The notes under the pieces: model-generated
What the model was told of the DNA's origin: nothing
Databases searched by the model: none
What the model saw: the letters and a program-made list of their open reading frames with translations, nothing else
Program-made: the position numbers and the translations under genes
Shown here: in pieces, positions 10,530 to 19,201 of the stretch
Position numbering within the stretch: the first letter of the stretch is position 1
How the letters are laid out: every line of letters begins with the position of its first letter
Source of the DNA: Blakeslea trispora
Taxonomy: Eukaryota; Mucoromycota; Mucoromycetes; Mucorales; Choanephoraceae
Length of the DNA: 64,000 nt
Direction of reading: 5' to 3'
Assembly (NCBI GenBank): GCA_025331445.1
Contig: JAIWNE010000022.1
Location: forward strand, 248,001-312,000

Positions 10530-11378
10530 ATGGCAGAAACTAATGAAAGAACATTTACACAATCAGAAGTTGAAGCCTTGTTTAAAGAATTCGAGAGAAG
10601 AATTAATCTTAAAGATGAACTCAAATCAAACGAGACCCCATTACCCCTGGAAATCGTTACCGAATTGGAGGATTTATCTCCCAGCCAACACGAAGCAAAC
10701 TTTAAGAAGTTCAGGAGAGAAAGCCACAGATATCTCCTTGATACCTGGACAACACCTGAGAAAATCAACAAGAGTGTTTACCCTGAACTCAAAAAACACA
10801 CAGTGGAAACAGCCTATATGGTCAACCAAATTTATAAAATCACAGAAACCACTCGATTCCAGGCTAAAACTGCAACAGAGATTTTTGAACAACTCAACTT
10901 CCTCACAAGTGGAAATGTGGGAGAAGCAGAAATGCAATCAGTTATACTCAGATGCAGAGAGCAGAGTAGACAACTGGCAGTTTATGGATTCGTCCAAGCC
11001 AAGAAACAAGAACGGGAAGCCAAAGACTTGGCAATTAAAGCCCTTAAATTACCAACTAGCCTCAAGCATTTGGAGTCAATCGAGGACGACGACAGTCGAA
11101 CAACGAATGCTTTCGATCCAGAATTCCTGCAACAACTGGAAGAAGCCAGATTCCAACAACGAATCCTCCAACAAGCTGGTAATAACCGGGGACGAGGTTA
11201 TGGAGGACAAACACAACGAGGTGGTTACCACAATAGAGGTAGATCCAGAGGATCCAATGGATACAGAGGTGGCTCTTTCTTTGGACGAGGCCAATCCAGA
11301 GGGGGATCGATGTCAGGATCTCAGTACGACAGCCACAACAACCACAACAACCACAACAACCTCCAATCCCAACAATAA
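10530..11378 (+). CDS. DIRS-B gag-like protein with RGG tail
   Basis: I start at the ATG at 10530 (282 residues), the first Met after the ITR; the open frame extends upstream into the ITR without an ATG that makes sense. The first 200 residues are acidic/helical with no family I can name. Residues from about 215 on are rich in RGG/RGR repeats (RGRGYGG, RGGYHNRGR), followed by a short His/Asn tract, which suggests RNA binding. By position it is the gag of the element. It does not align visibly with DIRS-A gag except in its place, so the two elements belong to different families. Confidence 0.85.
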   Translation: MAETNERTFTQSEVEALFKEFERRINLKDELKSNETPLPLEIVTELEDLSPSQHEANFKKFRRESHRYLLDTWTTPEKINKSVYPELKKHTVETAYMVNQIYKITETTRFQAKTATEIFEQLNFLTSGNVGEAEMQSVILRCREQSRQLAVYGFVQAKKQEREAKDLAIKALKLPTSLKHLESIEDDDSRTTNAFDPEFLQQLEEARFQQRILQQAGNNRGRGYGGQTQRGGYHNRGRSRGSNGYRGGSFFGRGQSRGGSMSGSQYDSHNNHNNHNNLQSQQ

Positions 11379-11386
11379 ACAAATCG

Positions 11387-13297
11387 TTGGGTCCGAAAAC
11401 CGACACCTCCAACTACTCGGTACCAGAAGATGGGATTCTTCCGGGGGGCCGAATACAACACTTTTACACACAATGGAAACAACTTACAACACACACTTGG
11501 CCACTTTCGATCGCGAAAGAAGGGTATCAAATTCAATTTCACAAACAACCGAAACCATGGAGAATCCGACCTTTATACATGAACCAGACAGAACAATCAG
11601 CAGTCAACGAAGCAGTAGACAAGTTTCTACAAGCAGGAATAATAGAGATATCTCCATCACAGTCCAAGGACTACCTGTCGAATTTTTTCACAATTCAAGA
11701 GACGAACAAAAGGAGACCAATCCTCGATTGTCAAAAGTTGAACCAATTCATCCAATGCCAACATTTCAAGATGGAGGGCGTCCCAGCTCTGCGAGATATC
11801 ATGGAGAAAGGGGATTATATTTGCAAAATAGACCTCAAGGACGCTTATGTGGTGATCCCAATTCACAAGAATTCACGACAATACCTCACATTTATGAACA
11901 GAGGAACTGTATACCAATACAAAACCCTAGCTTTTGGAATGAGTGTAAGTCCAAGAATATTCAGCAAGGTGATGAGACATGTGATGGAACCATTACGAAA
12001 ACAAGGTATCCGATTAGTCTATTATTTGGACGACATCTGTATTTTAGAAAAATCGGTCGAGAAAATGAATCAAACGACAGAGACAATCATTATGCATCTG
12101 GAAAAATTAGGTTTCCTTATCAACAAGAAAAAGAGTATATTGACTCCCTTGAAGACACAGGAATTCTTAGGTTTTTCTTTCAACACAAAGACAATGACCA
12201 TATCGGTACCAGACAAAAAGATAGCGAAACTACAACAGAGAATCAATCAAGCTTTGACCTTATCAATTCCGAGAACTTGCAGATGGTTTGCGAGTTTGAT
12301 TGGGAAGATGACAGCCATGATTCCGGCCATAGGCGAGGCTTTACTACATATAAGATATTTGCAGAGAGATCTAGCACAGAGTCTACATTTACATCATCAA
12401 AACTGGGAAGCAAAATATATGTTGTCGACGCACAGTATAACCGAATTAAAATGGTGGATCAAGTGGATCACCTCGAAAAATGGCTTACCGATACACAAAA
12501 AATATTTGAATCCGTCAATCTTTATACATGCAGACGCATCAGATTTAGGATGGGGAGTGTCGTCCCCAATGATGCAGACGTCTGGAAGATGGACGAAAGA
12601 AGAATTAACACACTCGATCAATGTGAGAGAGTTGAAGACTATTCTGTTCGCCCTGCAAGTACATACACGATATGTGAAAGAAGGATCAATAATAAAGATA
12701 TTCACAGACAACATGACGGCCCTAAAATACACAACCAAGTCAGGAGGCACATCATCCATACATCTACAAGCGATAGCGGTGGAGATACAAAACATTTGCA
12801 ACAAACACCAGTATCAAGTGATTTATCAACATATACCAGGTGTTCTGAATATAAAAGCAGATGCATTGAGTCGCCAACGTCATCAATCACCGTTATACGA
12901 AGCAGCCCTTCCAAGATCGATATTCAACACAATCAACAAGTATTGGGGACCATTGAAGATAGATGCCTTCGCGTCTCGAACGAACAACAAACTCAACACA
13001 TACTGGAGCCTACAACCAGATCCGACAGCAACAGCAACAGACGCATTGAGTCAGAAATGGAGAAGGAAGGGGATGTACCTATTTCCCCCGTGGAAGCTGA
13101 TTCCCCAAGTAATTCAACAGATCCAAAGACAAAAAATTCAAAAAGCAGTGTTAATCACACCCAGTTGGCCGACGCAGCATTGGTATCCGATGATAAGACA
13201 ATTAACCCATATAGCACAACCACAACACTTTCGAATGAAGGGATGGACAATGACCGCTTGGCTGTTATCCGCCAAAAAAGGAAGAGAGATGGATTAG
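11387..13297 (+). CDS. DIRS-B reverse transcriptase-RNase H polyprotein
   Basis: Open for 636 codons. RT motifs are RPILDCQKLNQFI, CKIDLKDAYVVIPIH, LAFGMSVSPRIFSK and catalytic YLDD in RLVYYLDDICI. RNase H acidic residues lie in FIHADASDLGWG, SINVRELKT, IFTDNMTAL and IKADALSR. A C-terminal KIDAFASR...FPPWKLI segment corresponds to the methyltransferase-like region of DIRS elements, but the NPPW of DIRS-A reads FPPW here. The frame starts 8 nt after the gag stop without an ATG and is in the -1 phase of gag, the same relation as in DIRS-A. Confidence 0.93.
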   Translation: MGPKTDTSNYSVPEDGILPGGRIQHFYTQWKQLTTHTWPLSIAKEGYQIQFHKQPKPWRIRPLYMNQTEQSAVNEAVDKFLQAGIIEISPSQSKDYLSNFFTIQETNKRRPILDCQKLNQFIQCQHFKMEGVPALRDIMEKGDYICKIDLKDAYVVIPIHKNSRQYLTFMNRGTVYQYKTLAFGMSVSPRIFSKVMRHVMEPLRKQGIRLVYYLDDICILEKSVEKMNQTTETIIMHLEKLGFLINKKKSILTPLKTQEFLGFSFNTKTMTISVPDKKIAKLQQRINQALTLSIPRTCRWFASLIGKMTAMIPAIGEALLHIRYLQRDLAQSLHLHHQNWEAKYMLSTHSITELKWWIKWITSKNGLPIHKKYLNPSIFIHADASDLGWGVSSPMMQTSGRWTKEELTHSINVRELKTILFALQVHTRYVKEGSIIKIFTDNMTALKYTTKSGGTSSIHLQAIAVEIQNICNKHQYQVIYQHIPGVLNIKADALSRQRHQSPLYEAALPRSIFNTINKYWGPLKIDAFASRTNNKLNTYWSLQPDPTATATDALSQKWRRKGMYLFPPWKLIPQVIQQIQRQKIQKAVLITPSWPTQHWYPMIRQLTHIAQPQHFRMKGWTMTAWLLSAKKGREMD

Positions 13298-14409
13298 AAG
13301 GGGAAGAGTTGGAATTTTTGGAAAAAGCTGTACGTACAAACACCACAAGAATGTACAATGGAGGATGGAAAAAATGGGTACAATGGTGCAAAACACAACA
13401 GAAAGAGATCAATCCAACAGACTATGACATCCAACAGATTTTTAAGTTTTTAATGGAATATAAGCATCTTTCTTCTAGTCACTTAAACGGACTACGTTCA
13501 GCAATAGCGTCAACATTCAAAACACTTCATCCCGACAAACCACCAGTTGCAAAGCACCCAATAATTACAGAATTCTTTAGAGCCAAACGGCTTCAAGAGA
13601 TAAAAATCCCCAAGAAAAACCAATTAGTCACTTGGGATATAGATAAGATGTTGGTCTATATCAAGTCAAGCTTACAAAACAACAAAGATCTAGAACTGTA
13701 TGATTTGCAAATAAAAACAATTCTATTATTATGCTTGAGCACTATGGGTCGACCAAGAAGTGACATAGGCCGTATTCAACACAGAGATGTACAACTGGAG
13801 TTTTTCCAAAACGAGGTCATTTCGGCAACCATCATATTCCGTGAAGCAAAAGAAGTCAACATAAAAACATCCCAACTAGGGCTGATAGAAGAAGAGGATA
13901 TGTGTCCAGTAAGGACATTATCATTATTTATATCAAAATCCAGCTCTCTACGAAAAAACCTTTCAGAGGATCACACACTATTTCTAGCTTACATCAATGA
14001 CAACAATAAGGTCAGTTCCATCAGAGAATCTACGATTGCAGGATGGATAAAAAAGGCAATGCAGCAAGCAGGAATCAACACAGAAGAATACAAGCCTCAC
14101 TCAATCAGATCAGCAGCAAGCACGAAGGCAGTAGAAAAAGGTGTAGACATAGAGGCAGTAAAACAACACGCCAATTGGAGTAGAAAAGCTTTCACATTTG
14201 AGAAGTACTACTTAAAACCAACAGCACAGCAATCAGAAAGTACAAAGATCGTCAACTCAATTTTTTCTATGTCTGAAAACCTTACCACATTTGGAGACGA
14301 GTCGGAGTCAAGAAGGATTGTTAAAGGTACGCCAAACAATACTGTAGTTGACGAAGACGAGTCGAAAAATGTGGTAAAACCCACCCCATGGTATAAACAA
14401 TGGTTCTGA
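13243..14409 (+). CDS. DIRS-B tyrosine recombinase
   Basis: From the ATG at 13243 the protein is 388 residues and overlaps the RT gene by 55 nt in the -1 phase. Catalytic residues are Arg in STMGRPRSDIGRI, the H-x-x-R box PHSIRSAAST, the HANWS box and the Tyr in FEKYYLKP. The reading frame runs on into the ICR, so the last ~43 residues are encoded by the terminal-complementary DNA. It should integrate the circular intermediate. The same frame is open far upstream through RT and gag to 10477, discussed as a finding. Confidence 0.92.
   Translation: MDNDRLAVIRQKRKRDGLEGEELEFLEKAVRTNTTRMYNGGWKKWVQWCKTQQKEINPTDYDIQQIFKFLMEYKHLSSSHLNGLRSAIASTFKTLHPDKPPVAKHPIITEFFRAKRLQEIKIPKKNQLVTWDIDKMLVYIKSSLQNNKDLELYDLQIKTILLLCLSTMGRPRSDIGRIQHRDVQLEFFQNEVISATIIFREAKEVNIKTSQLGLIEEEDMCPVRTLSLFISKSSSLRKNLSEDHTLFLAYINDNNKVSSIRESTIAGWIKKAMQQAGINTEEYKPHSIRSAASTKAVEKGVDIEAVKQHANWSRKAFTFEKYYLKPTAQQSESTKIVNSIFSMSENLTTFGDESESRRIVKGTPNNTVVDEDESKNVVKPTPWYKQWF
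14282..14378 (+). repeat. Internal complementary region (ICR) of DIRS-B
   Basis: Bases 14282-14337 are the reverse complement of the left terminus (10349-10404) with about one mismatch. Bases 14341-14378 are an exact reverse complement of the right terminus (14590-14627). AAT at 14338-14340 is the core. Each half carries a related TTACCACATTT / ACGAGTCG word, probably the recombinase arm sites. Confidence 0.92.
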
Positions 14410-14419
14410 TCCCACCCAC

Positions 14420-14453
<34 letters not shown>

Positions 14454-14489
14454 AAAAAATCATACAAAAAATTGAACCCTTACTCGCCT

Positions 14490-14627
14490 TTTGAAGGTAT
14501 GAAGAGGAAAAGGGACATTTATAGATGAAACGAATTTATTTAGTTCAAAATTTACATAAAAGGAAAATAAAAGCGTGGCTCTTGGAGCATTTACCACATT
14601 TTTCGACTCGTCTTCGTCAACTACAGT
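14490..14627 (-). repeat. Right ITR and terminus of DIRS-B
   Basis: Complementary to the left ITR through about 14601, then a right-specific terminus that is copied in the ICR. An A-run of about 27 bases (roughly 14420-14446) lies between the recombinase stop and this ITR. Confidence 0.9.
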
Positions 14628-14689
14628 AATATCACTGATAGTCTCAGGTGTAACTTCTGACATTTTTATTGAAAAATCTTAATGACGGT

Positions 14690-14855
14690 AATTGACCTGA
14701 GCGAAAAAGATGATCAAGGTATAAATATAATAGAAAAAAATTTCTTTTTATTTTCGCTATTTTAAATGAATAAAGATGATAAAGCAATGTAATTCGTTCT
14801 TGTCAATTTCGACGGTCTCACTCAATTCTGAGAGAATTTCATTCGACCTTGAATT
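14690..14855 (-). repeat. Right inverted terminal repeat of DIRS-A
   Basis: The inner part (about 14690-14798) is the reverse complement of the left ITR. The outer part (about 14782-14855) is matched by the second half of the DIRS-A ICR. This is the 5' end of the minus-strand element; its gag ATG is at 14663, just inside. Confidence 0.88.
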
Positions 14856-14881
14856 AAATAAATTGTTATACAAAAATATGA

Positions 14882-15502
14882 TCAAAAATTGAATTGCATG
14901 AATAGAGGGTCATGAAAGCTTGTATATGATATATATCGCCCAGAATGATAAGTGAAAACGTTGATAGAAACATTATCAATAAATGACTTGTACTCTGTGG
15001 TGCTTTTGACTTCTTCACTTAAACTTGAGCTTAATCCATACTGATTAAACAGACTACTAAAAAGATTTTGTTCGTCATCAAAATGCGAGTTAAAGTCGCC
15101 TGCAATGATTTTGAACCTGTTGTCAACCTTCAATAAATCCTCCAGTTTTGTAAGAGCAACTTGTTTCTTAAAATTTGGCGAGCAGTAGACAGATGCAATA
15201 AATGTGTCTTTGAAAACAAAGGCTGAGATTGCGATTTTGTGTCCTGCATTGTCACTTACTAATCGTTCATGGACATCGTATACGCTATCCGACTCAAGCA
15301 AAGATGTCTTGACAAAGCAAGCACTACCATTTGCTTTAGGAGCATTGCCATAGACATCCACTCGAGCAACTTGTTTGAAGCCAGGAATCTCAATAGCCTG
15401 ACTATTGGTAGTCCATGTTTCAGCAAAAAGCAGAAAGCAGTTACTAAAAACGAATTTATAACCGATATTTAGTTTTGTTCCAATTTTTTTTTGTAATGTC
15501 AC
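14882..15502 (-). pseudogene. Endonuclease-exonuclease-phosphatase domain fragment
   Basis: The open frame has no ATG at its start, so the N terminus is missing. EEP features are AETWTT, ASVYCSPN, IAGDFNSHF, TTEYKSFIDNV and ISYTSFHDPL, which line up with the E, N, D-x-N and S-x-H positions of this fold. The style of the final motif (YTSFH rather than SDH) resembles endonuclease domains I recall from PIF1-helicase-containing mobile elements (Helitron-like) in Mucorales; that link is from memory and unproven. It differs clearly from the LINE endonuclease at 2144. No helicase part is visible nearby, so it is a fragment. Confidence 0.6.
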
Positions 15503-15575
15503 ATCACGTGACGTGACATTACAGAATTTTTTTGAACAAAAGCTATAGGGCTTCTCCTACTGAGAAAACGCCCTA

Positions 15576-15695
15576 ACTAGAAATTCCACAGCTCAGACCC
15601 TCGGCGAGATACAGATCTGCGACAAGAACGAATTCCTTAACAGATCAGATCAAGCTTCATCAACTTAGAAGCTACCCGTCCAGCCTAATTTGAAA
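15576..15695 (+). repeat. Stray copy of the LINE 5' monomer
   Basis: About 120 bp match the monomers at 758-1073 in the same orientation, with a 6-bp deletion near the start and a few substitutions at the end. It sits beyond the DIRS stack and is not followed by LINE coding sequence. Confidence 0.8.
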
Positions 15696-16818
15696 ATAAA
15701 ATAAAGGGTGGTTCTTGCTGTTAAGACAAAAAGCAAGGCAATGACCCCAAAAACATAAGCTTTAAGTCAAATTCTTTGTTTTCGTTATACTTGTACCTTA
15801 AAGACTACAGCTATAACTTAGATGTTATGGGAGTTAAATTGTCGCACCCAAGGTGTATTCTACGTCAGCTGCGGTAACTGGATCTCTCTCTTGACAAACA
15901 CATTTCCTTTTTAATTTGCTCTGTCTTTCTCTTGATAAGTGATTCTACTCAATATTTCCAATTATATACTATCATCCTTATCTTTTTAGTATAAATAAAC
16001 CCTCATAATTATTTCAATAAACACCATATTTACCTTACTCAATCAGTTCTGTCGCTACTTGAGTTTGATTCAAGTAATCTCTTTTTATTCCTTTCTATTT
16101 CATAACAGATCGAAAGTCCGTCAATCTGGCCAAACGTGCTTTTTATTGTTGAGTACACCTGTAAAAAAAATATGTTCAAGAAATTGCTATCTAATTTTTC
16201 AAGCCCTTTTTTGCCTTGATTCTCTTTGATTTTCCCCGTTAGATTAACATGATTGTCTTCATTCGGTAGTCATTTACATCTGTTCAACAATGACGATAAG
16301 GTTGTATTAAAGACCAAATAAGTCATCTCATATAATAGCATCATCAAGAAGATTTAGACGATAAGCTCTCATTAAATAAAAAAATCTACATTAAAGAAAA
16401 TTCAGGCTAAGATGTAGCATCACACCATTCTATAACATCAATTGTACAGACAGTAAATGGGGATGTATAAAAAGAAGTATATTAATTTAGTGTATTTTCC
16501 ATAATCTACAATGACATCAAGTCTCCATAAAGAAGACATATAGATAGCTGTTGTTTCAACTTCCATATTATACCTCAATCATATTTCTGATAATGAGCAC
16601 GGGATACACAGCTTCTTTGTACTTCTCTCAGTCCCTCTATTTTTTTTTTAAATCATCTATTCAATCTCAGAATATCACATTAATAACAATTGATGACAAG
16701 AACTGAAGGACACTTATTAGGATTGTCTCTGGCTATGGCTTATAAAATGCAGTATATATATGGCACTGATGTTTGATATTTACATATAGATATATACAAT
16801 TTATTTACAGAGAGAAAG
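15696..16818. other. AT-rich stretch, no gene seen
   Basis: I find no coding frame or RNA gene. The left edge of the putative Crypton unit should be in or next to this stretch, but no end repeats could be identified by eye. Confidence 0.4.
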
Positions 16819-16889
16819 AGACACAAAAGAGAGAGACAAAAGAGAGAGACAAAAGAGAGAGACAAAAGAGAGAGACAAAAGAGAGAAAG
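16819..16889. repeat. 13-bp minisatellite (AGACAAAAGAGAG)n
   Basis: About five head-to-tail units of a 13-mer, followed by GA-rich sequence, end about 9 bp before the stop codon of the minus-strand nuclease-like gene, that is, in its 3' UTR. Confidence 0.85.
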
Positions 16890-16897
16890 AGAGAAGC

Positions 16898-18915
16898 TCA
16901 AGAACGAGTCTTTCTCTTTTTGCTGTTGACAACAGTGAAGCAAATACTTGGGTACGCTTCACTGCGTCTATCAGCTTTTAACTTGGCCCTTTCTATCTTG
17001 TACTCTAATTGAAGCAGGTGTTGCTGTGTATCAAAGAAGAAAAAACAAAGGTTAGTTTCTGCAAGATAAAGAAAAAAGTGGGAAGCTCTTTCTTGTTACC
17101 TTCCAATTTAGTATAGATACAAATGTATCAGATACATCATCGTCTACAAGTCTTACTGCTGTTGGGATTGAGAGGGCGCCTAAAGGGCGGCACACGCAGA
17201 TCTCAAACACTTGTCTAAGGGAAAAAAACTTCCCACAGTCACCTAATGTTATGCTAGATGAGATAGACAATTCATACAAAGAAGAGACAAATAGAAAAAT
17301 CCAATAAAACATACCAGTCCAGACAAAAGAAACAACATCATCATCAACATACATCTCTCTATTTCTTCTTGCAATCGTCTGGTTGAGCCGGATTGCCTTG
17401 CTCTGCTGGTATCTTGCAGGCCATCTCTCTGCATCAGCTTTGAACTCGCAAAAAGAAAGTTCGGTCTTTCTGTCATTTATGACAACCAAATCGATTTTTC
17501 TACCACCATTGGTGATAGAAGAGGAAGACGAAAAAGCAGCAGAGGAAGTCATGACATCACCAGTAGTGGCAAACGAGCTACCTGAACCACCAGAAAAGTT
17601 GTGCTCATTCAGCCCATATGTTTCCTTGGTTGATATGCCAACAGCCTCACCACTAAAGTGAAGGTCAGTTAGATTTAGACAAAAAATATTATTAAGTGCT
17701 TTACTTACATCTTGACATTGAGGCAACTATCTTCAAAGAAGATGTTTAGTACATCATGTACTCGGCATACCTTCTGGGCCTCGGTTTCTTTTGCTGTCTT
17801 TTGCCAAGCTTCCATGTTATTCAACCTAACGAGTAATACACATTGTCAGTTAAGAAGCTACAAAAAAAAGAAAGATAGAGAAGGATATACTAACATGTAG
17901 TTGAATGTTTGAAGAATTTGGTAAGCAATTGACTTTCTCTTTCTTTCTTTGACCAAGACTAATTGCTCCGTCAAAACAAATTCGATTGCTGAGTCAAGGT
18001 CTTTCTTGAGAGCCTATCAGATGGTCTAGTTAACAAAACAACGAGGCCTCTTTGTGTTTTTTTTTCTTTTTTTTTTTTACCTTGACTACTTTGCTGCTCA
18101 AGTCTTTGACAACCTTTTTGTCATCTTCACTGAGATAGCTCAAATTGCTAGGCTTGTCAACATCAAGGGCAGCCCAAAAGAACTCGTTCTTGATATACTT
18201 CTTGTATACCAAATCGTTGCCGTTCATGAAGTCAACAACATGGGACATGGCAAGCCTATGTTTATCCTTTGTAAATCTACAAACTTATAGCTCCCTCTAA
18301 TATACTTACTTCAAAACGTTGACTTCATTGGGTTCGAGTGAATCAAATTTTTTTAGCATCTCAATGCTCATCTTGTCCAAAGCAGCATTATGTCTACTGA
18401 AATTCGAGGCAGCAAACTCATCAATCTCCTTTTTGTTGCTGTTGTAGACATCATTGCCTCGACCTTCACACTAAGCAATCAAGCTTCAGTAAAAAGAAAA
18501 AGAAACAGTTTGATGTACATCTCTGCTATCTGTGTTCGTCTTACCAAATCATAAAACCATTGGAATATCATATTTCTTATCTTCAATGGTGTTGTCTATT
18601 TGAAATGGTCTTAGATACAAATTGCTTTTCATAGGCAAAAAGAAAAAAGAAATACCTTGCGATAGTTGAAAAGGTCTTTCCAAAACAGACTGTTCTCTTC
18701 CTTGACTGCGCTTTTCTTAAAGTTTTTCATCAAATGGGTCTTCATCTGCTCAACATCTTCATAATCATGGTCTTCGAAAAAAAACAGATTTGATAATACG
18801 AAACCACTCAAACTTGGCTCTTGTGCCTGTTTAATGTAATCATCAACAACTATAGAGAAATTTAGTAATAGAAATATGAAAGCTGCTCTTTCTTACGATC
18901 AGCCAAGCCGGACAT
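16898..18915 (-). CDS. PD-(D/E)XK nuclease-like protein, ten exons
   Basis: I rebuilt ten exons with GT-AG introns from the ATG at 18913-18915 (MSGLAD...) to TGA at 16898-16900, giving about 483 residues. Approximate exon order on the minus strand: a 19-nt first exon, then blocks containing FFFEDHDYEDVEQMK, IFQWFYDL, GNDVYNSNKKEIDEF, SHVVDFMNGND, KKDLDSAIEF, NNMEAWQK, the nuclease block, PLGALSIPT and a basic tail KKRKTR. The nuclease block (about residue 340) has GRKIDLVV followed by ELSFCEFK and then QQSKAIRLN, a D...E-x-K arrangement as in PD-(D/E)XK nucleases. I recall many Mucoromycota proteins with GRKID...E-x-K...QQSKN-R-N but know no assigned function. The next gene, divergent, is a Crypton recombinase. 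Exon joins are by eye; all joins keep frame. Confidence 0.65.
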
Positions 18916-19201
18916 ATTGATATAGTAATAAATTGAGTATTAAAAGCAGTTGTTACAGTATAATAAGTCAAAAAAATATTTTTGGTAAAAAAAAATAAAA
19001 TTAGCCAATCATAGAACCCAAATTTTTTCTAAAAAAGGAAGGAGGTGACTTAATTAAACTGGGATAAGGTTAATAAAACCTCAGAATAAGCGTGTAGTTT
19101 TCAGTTTTATTAAGTTCTGAGTAAACAAAACCGACTTGTTTAAATCTCAGTTAATGATTAATTCTTGAAACAATACCTTTTCTTTCAGTAACAATTTTAC
19201 T
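18916..19201. promoter_or_regulatory. Shared divergent promoter region
   Basis: This 286-bp gap separates the start codons of the two divergent genes. It is AT-rich with A/T tracts and an ATTGG/CCAAT-type word near 19001-19005. It must hold both start sites; no operator can be defined by eye. Confidence 0.5.

Larger units (their letters stand above)
10346..14627 (+). mobile_element. DIRS-type retroelement DIRS-B nested in DIRS-A gag
   Basis: About 4.28 kb, plus strand, with gag (10530), RT-RNase H (11387) and tyrosine recombinase (13243) all open, inverted terminal repeats, and an ICR at 14282-14378. The core trinucleotide is ATT at 10346-10348 and AAT at 14628-14630. The insertion divides the DIRS-A gag in frame. 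All three frames are intact and the right ICR half matches its terminus perfectly, so this is the youngest large insertion in the block. The host-side junction shows only the 3-bp core and no longer duplication. Confidence 0.92.
9482..14663 (-). pseudogene. DIRS-A gag-like gene interrupted by DIRS-B
   Basis: The first 11-12 codons start at an ATG at 14663 and reach the DIRS-B edge at about 14631. The remainder resumes at 10345 and ends with TAA at 9482-9484. The two pieces are in one frame when DIRS-B and one 3-bp core are left out. The body has no zinc knuckle. It ends in a basic Ser/Arg/Lys-rich tail (about the last 70 residues) suited to nucleic-acid binding. It should act as the structural protein of the element. 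The GTG-started open frame entering the DIRS-B terminal repeat at 10420 is a by-product of the insertion. Confidence 0.82.
6233..14855 (-). mobile_element. DIRS-type tyrosine-recombinase retroelement DIRS-A, split by DIRS-B
   Basis: The minus strand carries gag, RT-RNase H and tyrosine recombinase in DIRS order, then an ICR, within inverted terminal repeats. An ATT core stands at both outer edges (6233-6235 and 14853-14855) and as AAT within the ICR (6433-6435). This is what circle integration by a tyrosine recombinase predicts. Without the nested DIRS-B the element is about 4.3 kb. At least one premature stop (TGA near 6799 in the recombinase) marks it as decaying. It sits just past the LINE ORF2 stop. 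Confidence 0.9.

Noticed and set aside
10477..13242. A continuous plus-strand frame of about 920 codons upstream of the DIRS-B recombinase, as a protein of its own
   Set aside because: It lies over gag and RT in a second phase and shows no domain. I treat the recombinase as starting at 13243 and keep the open frame only as an observation.
14460..14663. A 67-codon minus-strand frame starting at the DIRS-A gag ATG
   Set aside because: Only its first 11-12 codons belong to gag; the rest is translation of the DIRS-B terminal repeat.
16819..16889. 13-bp tandem units considered as a CRISPR-like array
   Set aside because: The units are contiguous with no spacers and the genome is eukaryotic; it is a minisatellite.
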